Shown here: one piece after another, positions 13,860 to 14,939 of the stretch
Numbering within the stretch: position 1 is the stretch's first letter
How the letters are laid out: every line of letters starts with the position of its first letter
NCBI GenBank assembly: GCA_964550025.1
Contig: CAZJYI010000222.1
Location: 1 to 14,939, forward strand
Direction of reading: 5' to 3'
DNA length: 14,939 bases
Source of the DNA: CAZJYI01 sp964550025
GTDB lineage: Bacteria > Verrucomicrobiota > Kiritimatiellia > UBA8416 > CAYOBW01
Position numbers and translations under genes: made by a program
The notes under the pieces: model-generated
The model's input: only the letters and a program-made list of their open reading frames with translations
Told to the model about the DNA's origin: nothing
Databases searched by the model: none

Positions 13860-14612
13860 ATGGCGCCTTTTGAAGTGGGTCAACTTGCACTTGGGCGCGT
13901 GCCGCGCGTCGTCGGGACGATAACACGGAGCGAGACGCTGCTGGCGGCCGACAAGGATCCGCAGTTCACCTGCGACGTCGTCGAGGTACGCCTGGACATG
14001 GTGGGGGCCGATGTCCCCGGGTGGCTCGACGCGGCGCGACGGATCGAGGCCGCGGGGTACCCGGTCATTCTGACGGTCCGTCTTTCCGCGGAGGGCGGGG
14101 ACTGGACAAAGGACGACGCGTTACGTGCTCCGCTGTACCGGGAGGCGGTCACGGGACTGGCGACGGTAGACGTCGAGTTCTCCAGCGTGCTTCACCGGGA
14201 CCTCTGCGCGCGCGCGTCGGAACAGGGCAAACCCGTCATCGTCTCGTTCCACGATTTCGAGGGCACGCCTCCGCTCGAGGAGTTGCAGCGCACACTGCAG
14301 GGCATTCTGGAGTACGCCAACGCGATCCCCAAGATTGTCACCATGGTAACGTGCAACAAGGACATCGAGACTCTGCGTCTCCTGCTCTCGTGGAATACGG
14401 GGCGTCCCATCTGCGTGTTGGGCATGGGCAGCCGGGGACGGGGCACGCGGACGTCGTTCCCCGCCCTGGGTTCGTGCCTGACCTACGGGTTCCTCGACGC
14501 ATCGAGCGCACCGGGACAGTTGACCGCGGCGGAGCTTGCGGAGCACTTGCAGGACGGCATGCCGACCTACCGTACGGACCGGGCGTCTCGCGCGGCGGCC
14601 CGGGAGTCGTGA
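13860..14612 (+). CDS. aroD: Type I 3-dehydroquinate dehydratase, 250 aa
   Basis: It catalyses dehydration of 3-dehydroquinate to 3-dehydroshikimate in the shikimate pathway by a Schiff-base mechanism. The active-site residues of type I enzymes are all present: Glu42 and Arg44 in VEVRLD, Arg74 and Glu78 in TVRLSAEGG, His131 in SFHDFEGTP, the Schiff-base Lys158 in AIPKIVTMV, and Arg197 in the RGTRTSFPALGS loop. Length is normal for the family. I start at ATG 13860, which has GAGGAG 5 nt upstream; a GTG at 13854 overlapping the acyltransferase stop is the alternative. It is the last gene of the operon and the only one in central metabolism. The protein ends in a short Arg/Ala tail. Confidence 0.96.
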   Translation: MAPFEVGQLALGRVPRVVGTITRSETLLAADKDPQFTCDVVEVRLDMVGADVPGWLDAARRIEAAGYPVILTVRLSAEGGDWTKDDALRAPLYREAVTGLATVDVEFSSVLHRDLCARASEQGKPVIVSFHDFEGTPPLEELQRTLQGILEYANAIPKIVTMVTCNKDIETLRLLLSWNTGRPICVLGMGSRGRGTRTSFPALGSCLTYGFLDASSAPGQLTAAELAEHLQDGMPTYRTDRASRAAARES

Positions 14613-14656
14613 GTTGGCTGCACGCGGGGTGGTCTGAGGGCGGAGGCCGGAGCGGG
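14613..14656. other. Spacer after aroD
   Basis: This short GC-rich spacer between the aroD stop and the heptamer array shows no clear intrinsic terminator for the operon. Confidence 0.5.
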
Positions 14657-14782
14657 GATTGCAGATCTCAAATCTCAGATTCCAGCATCCAGCATCCCAC
14701 ATCCCGCACGCCACACACGACTCGCGACGCCCGACACCCGACACGACACCCCACACGACACGCGACACCCGGCACCCGACAC
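14657..14782. repeat. Drifting heptamer array (18 units)
   Basis: The sequence splits without gaps into 7-bp units that change step by step: GATTGCA GATCTCA AATCTCA GATTCCA GCATCCA GCATCCC ACATCCC GCACGCC ACACACG ACTCGCG ACGCCCG ACACCCG ACACGAC ACCCCAC ACGACAC GCGACAC CCGGCAC CCGACAC. Adjacent units differ by one to three bases, while the first and last units share little. It is not a microsatellite of one unit, nor is it coding. It fills the gap between the aroD operon and the rRNA terminator. Confidence 0.8.
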
Positions 14783-14783
14783 G

Positions 14784-14812
14784 AAAAAAGCCCCGCTCTT
14801 TCGAGCGGGGCT
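14784..14812 (-). terminator. Rho-independent terminator of the rRNA operon
   Basis: On the minus strand, AGCCCCGCTC and GAGCGGGGCT form a perfect 10-bp stem (14803-14812 with 14789-14798) around a GAAA loop. The stem is followed by a run of six T (complement of 14784-14789), counting the last stem base. It lies 10 nt after the 3' end of the 5S rRNA. Confidence 0.93.
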
Positions 14813-14821
14813 GAAATCAAA

Positions 14822-14938
14822 TCCCGGCGTCGTGCTACTCTCCCACGGGCGAATCCCGCAGTACCATCGCCGCTAAGGCCCTTTACTTCTGTGTTCGGAA
14901 TGGGAACAGGTGTTACCTCCTCGCTATGAACACCGGGA
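14822..14938 (-). rRNA. rrf: 5S ribosomal RNA
   Basis: The minus strand carries a complete 5S rRNA of about 117 nt. The ends TCCCGG and CCGGGA pair as helix I. The conserved core CCATTCCGAACACAGAAG (loop B/C region), the GCGATGGTACTGC segment and the GGGAGAGTAG segment near the 3' end match the 5S consensus. The 23S and 16S genes would lie beyond the right edge of the window. The rRNA operon converges with the aroD operon. Confidence 0.96.
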
Positions 14939-14939
14939 A

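Noticed and set aside
14784..14812. Terminator acting for the aroD operon on the plus strand
   Set aside because: The hairpin is symmetric, but the T run is only on the minus strand; on the plus strand it is followed by GAAATCAAAT, so it serves the rRNA operon.

Overview
The window looks chromosomal and comes from a GC-rich Gram-negative bacterium. A PVC-superphylum member (Kiritimatiellota, Lentisphaerota or Planctomycetota type) is the best guess. This rests on a very large exported beta-helix/PKD/dockerin protein of the 'choice-of-anchor' kind, a lipid A-type acyltransferase, and slowly drifting tandem repeats between genes. No marker gene settles the phylum, so this is inference.

Left part (1-5970). 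An unrecognised secreted protein (28-594, minus) is followed by about 260 bp with nothing recognisable. Next comes the 5' stump of a Mu-like (DUF935) phage portal gene (852 to about 1046, plus). It abuts the truncated 3' end of a giant beta-helix gene (1074-5540, minus), whose last dockerin repeat stops right after its calcium loop. The junction looks like the scar of a phage insertion or deletion. The giant protein has three beta-helix modules, two PKD domains, and an uninterrupted run of ten G inside its coding frame. Divergent from it lies a small broken gene (5699-5968, plus) resembling homing-endonuclease-associated repeats, with one in-frame stop where Trp is usual.

Middle part (6036-10567). 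The genes are a zinc-ribbon polytopic membrane protein (minus); a 159-bp foldback element (8280-8438); an orphan 92-residue protein (plus) behind a hairpin-rich leader with competing pairings; a short DksA/TraR-type zinc-finger protein (minus); a CAU tRNA, most likely tRNA-Ile2 (minus); a two-helix membrane peptide (plus); and a membrane-anchored YbjQ-domain protein (minus) with a good promoter. Hairpins sit between several of these genes.

Right part (10642-14939). A foldback-like array of drifting hexamers precedes a tightly packed plus-strand operon: family-2 glycosyltransferase, DUF362 protein with a 2x[4Fe-4S] ferredoxin tail, LpxL/HtrB-like acyltransferase, and type I 3-dehydroquinate dehydratase (aroD). 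Two of these genes point to envelope glycolipid synthesis; aroD belongs to the shikimate pathway. The operon ends at a drifting heptamer array, then meets head-on the end of an rRNA operon: a terminator and 5S rRNA on the minus strand, with 23S and 16S presumably outside the window.

Nothing here is a clear defence or mobile system. The strongest leads are the two drifting repeat arrays, the foldback element, the orphan gene with its leader, the phage/dockerin junction, the G10 tract and the four-gene operon.
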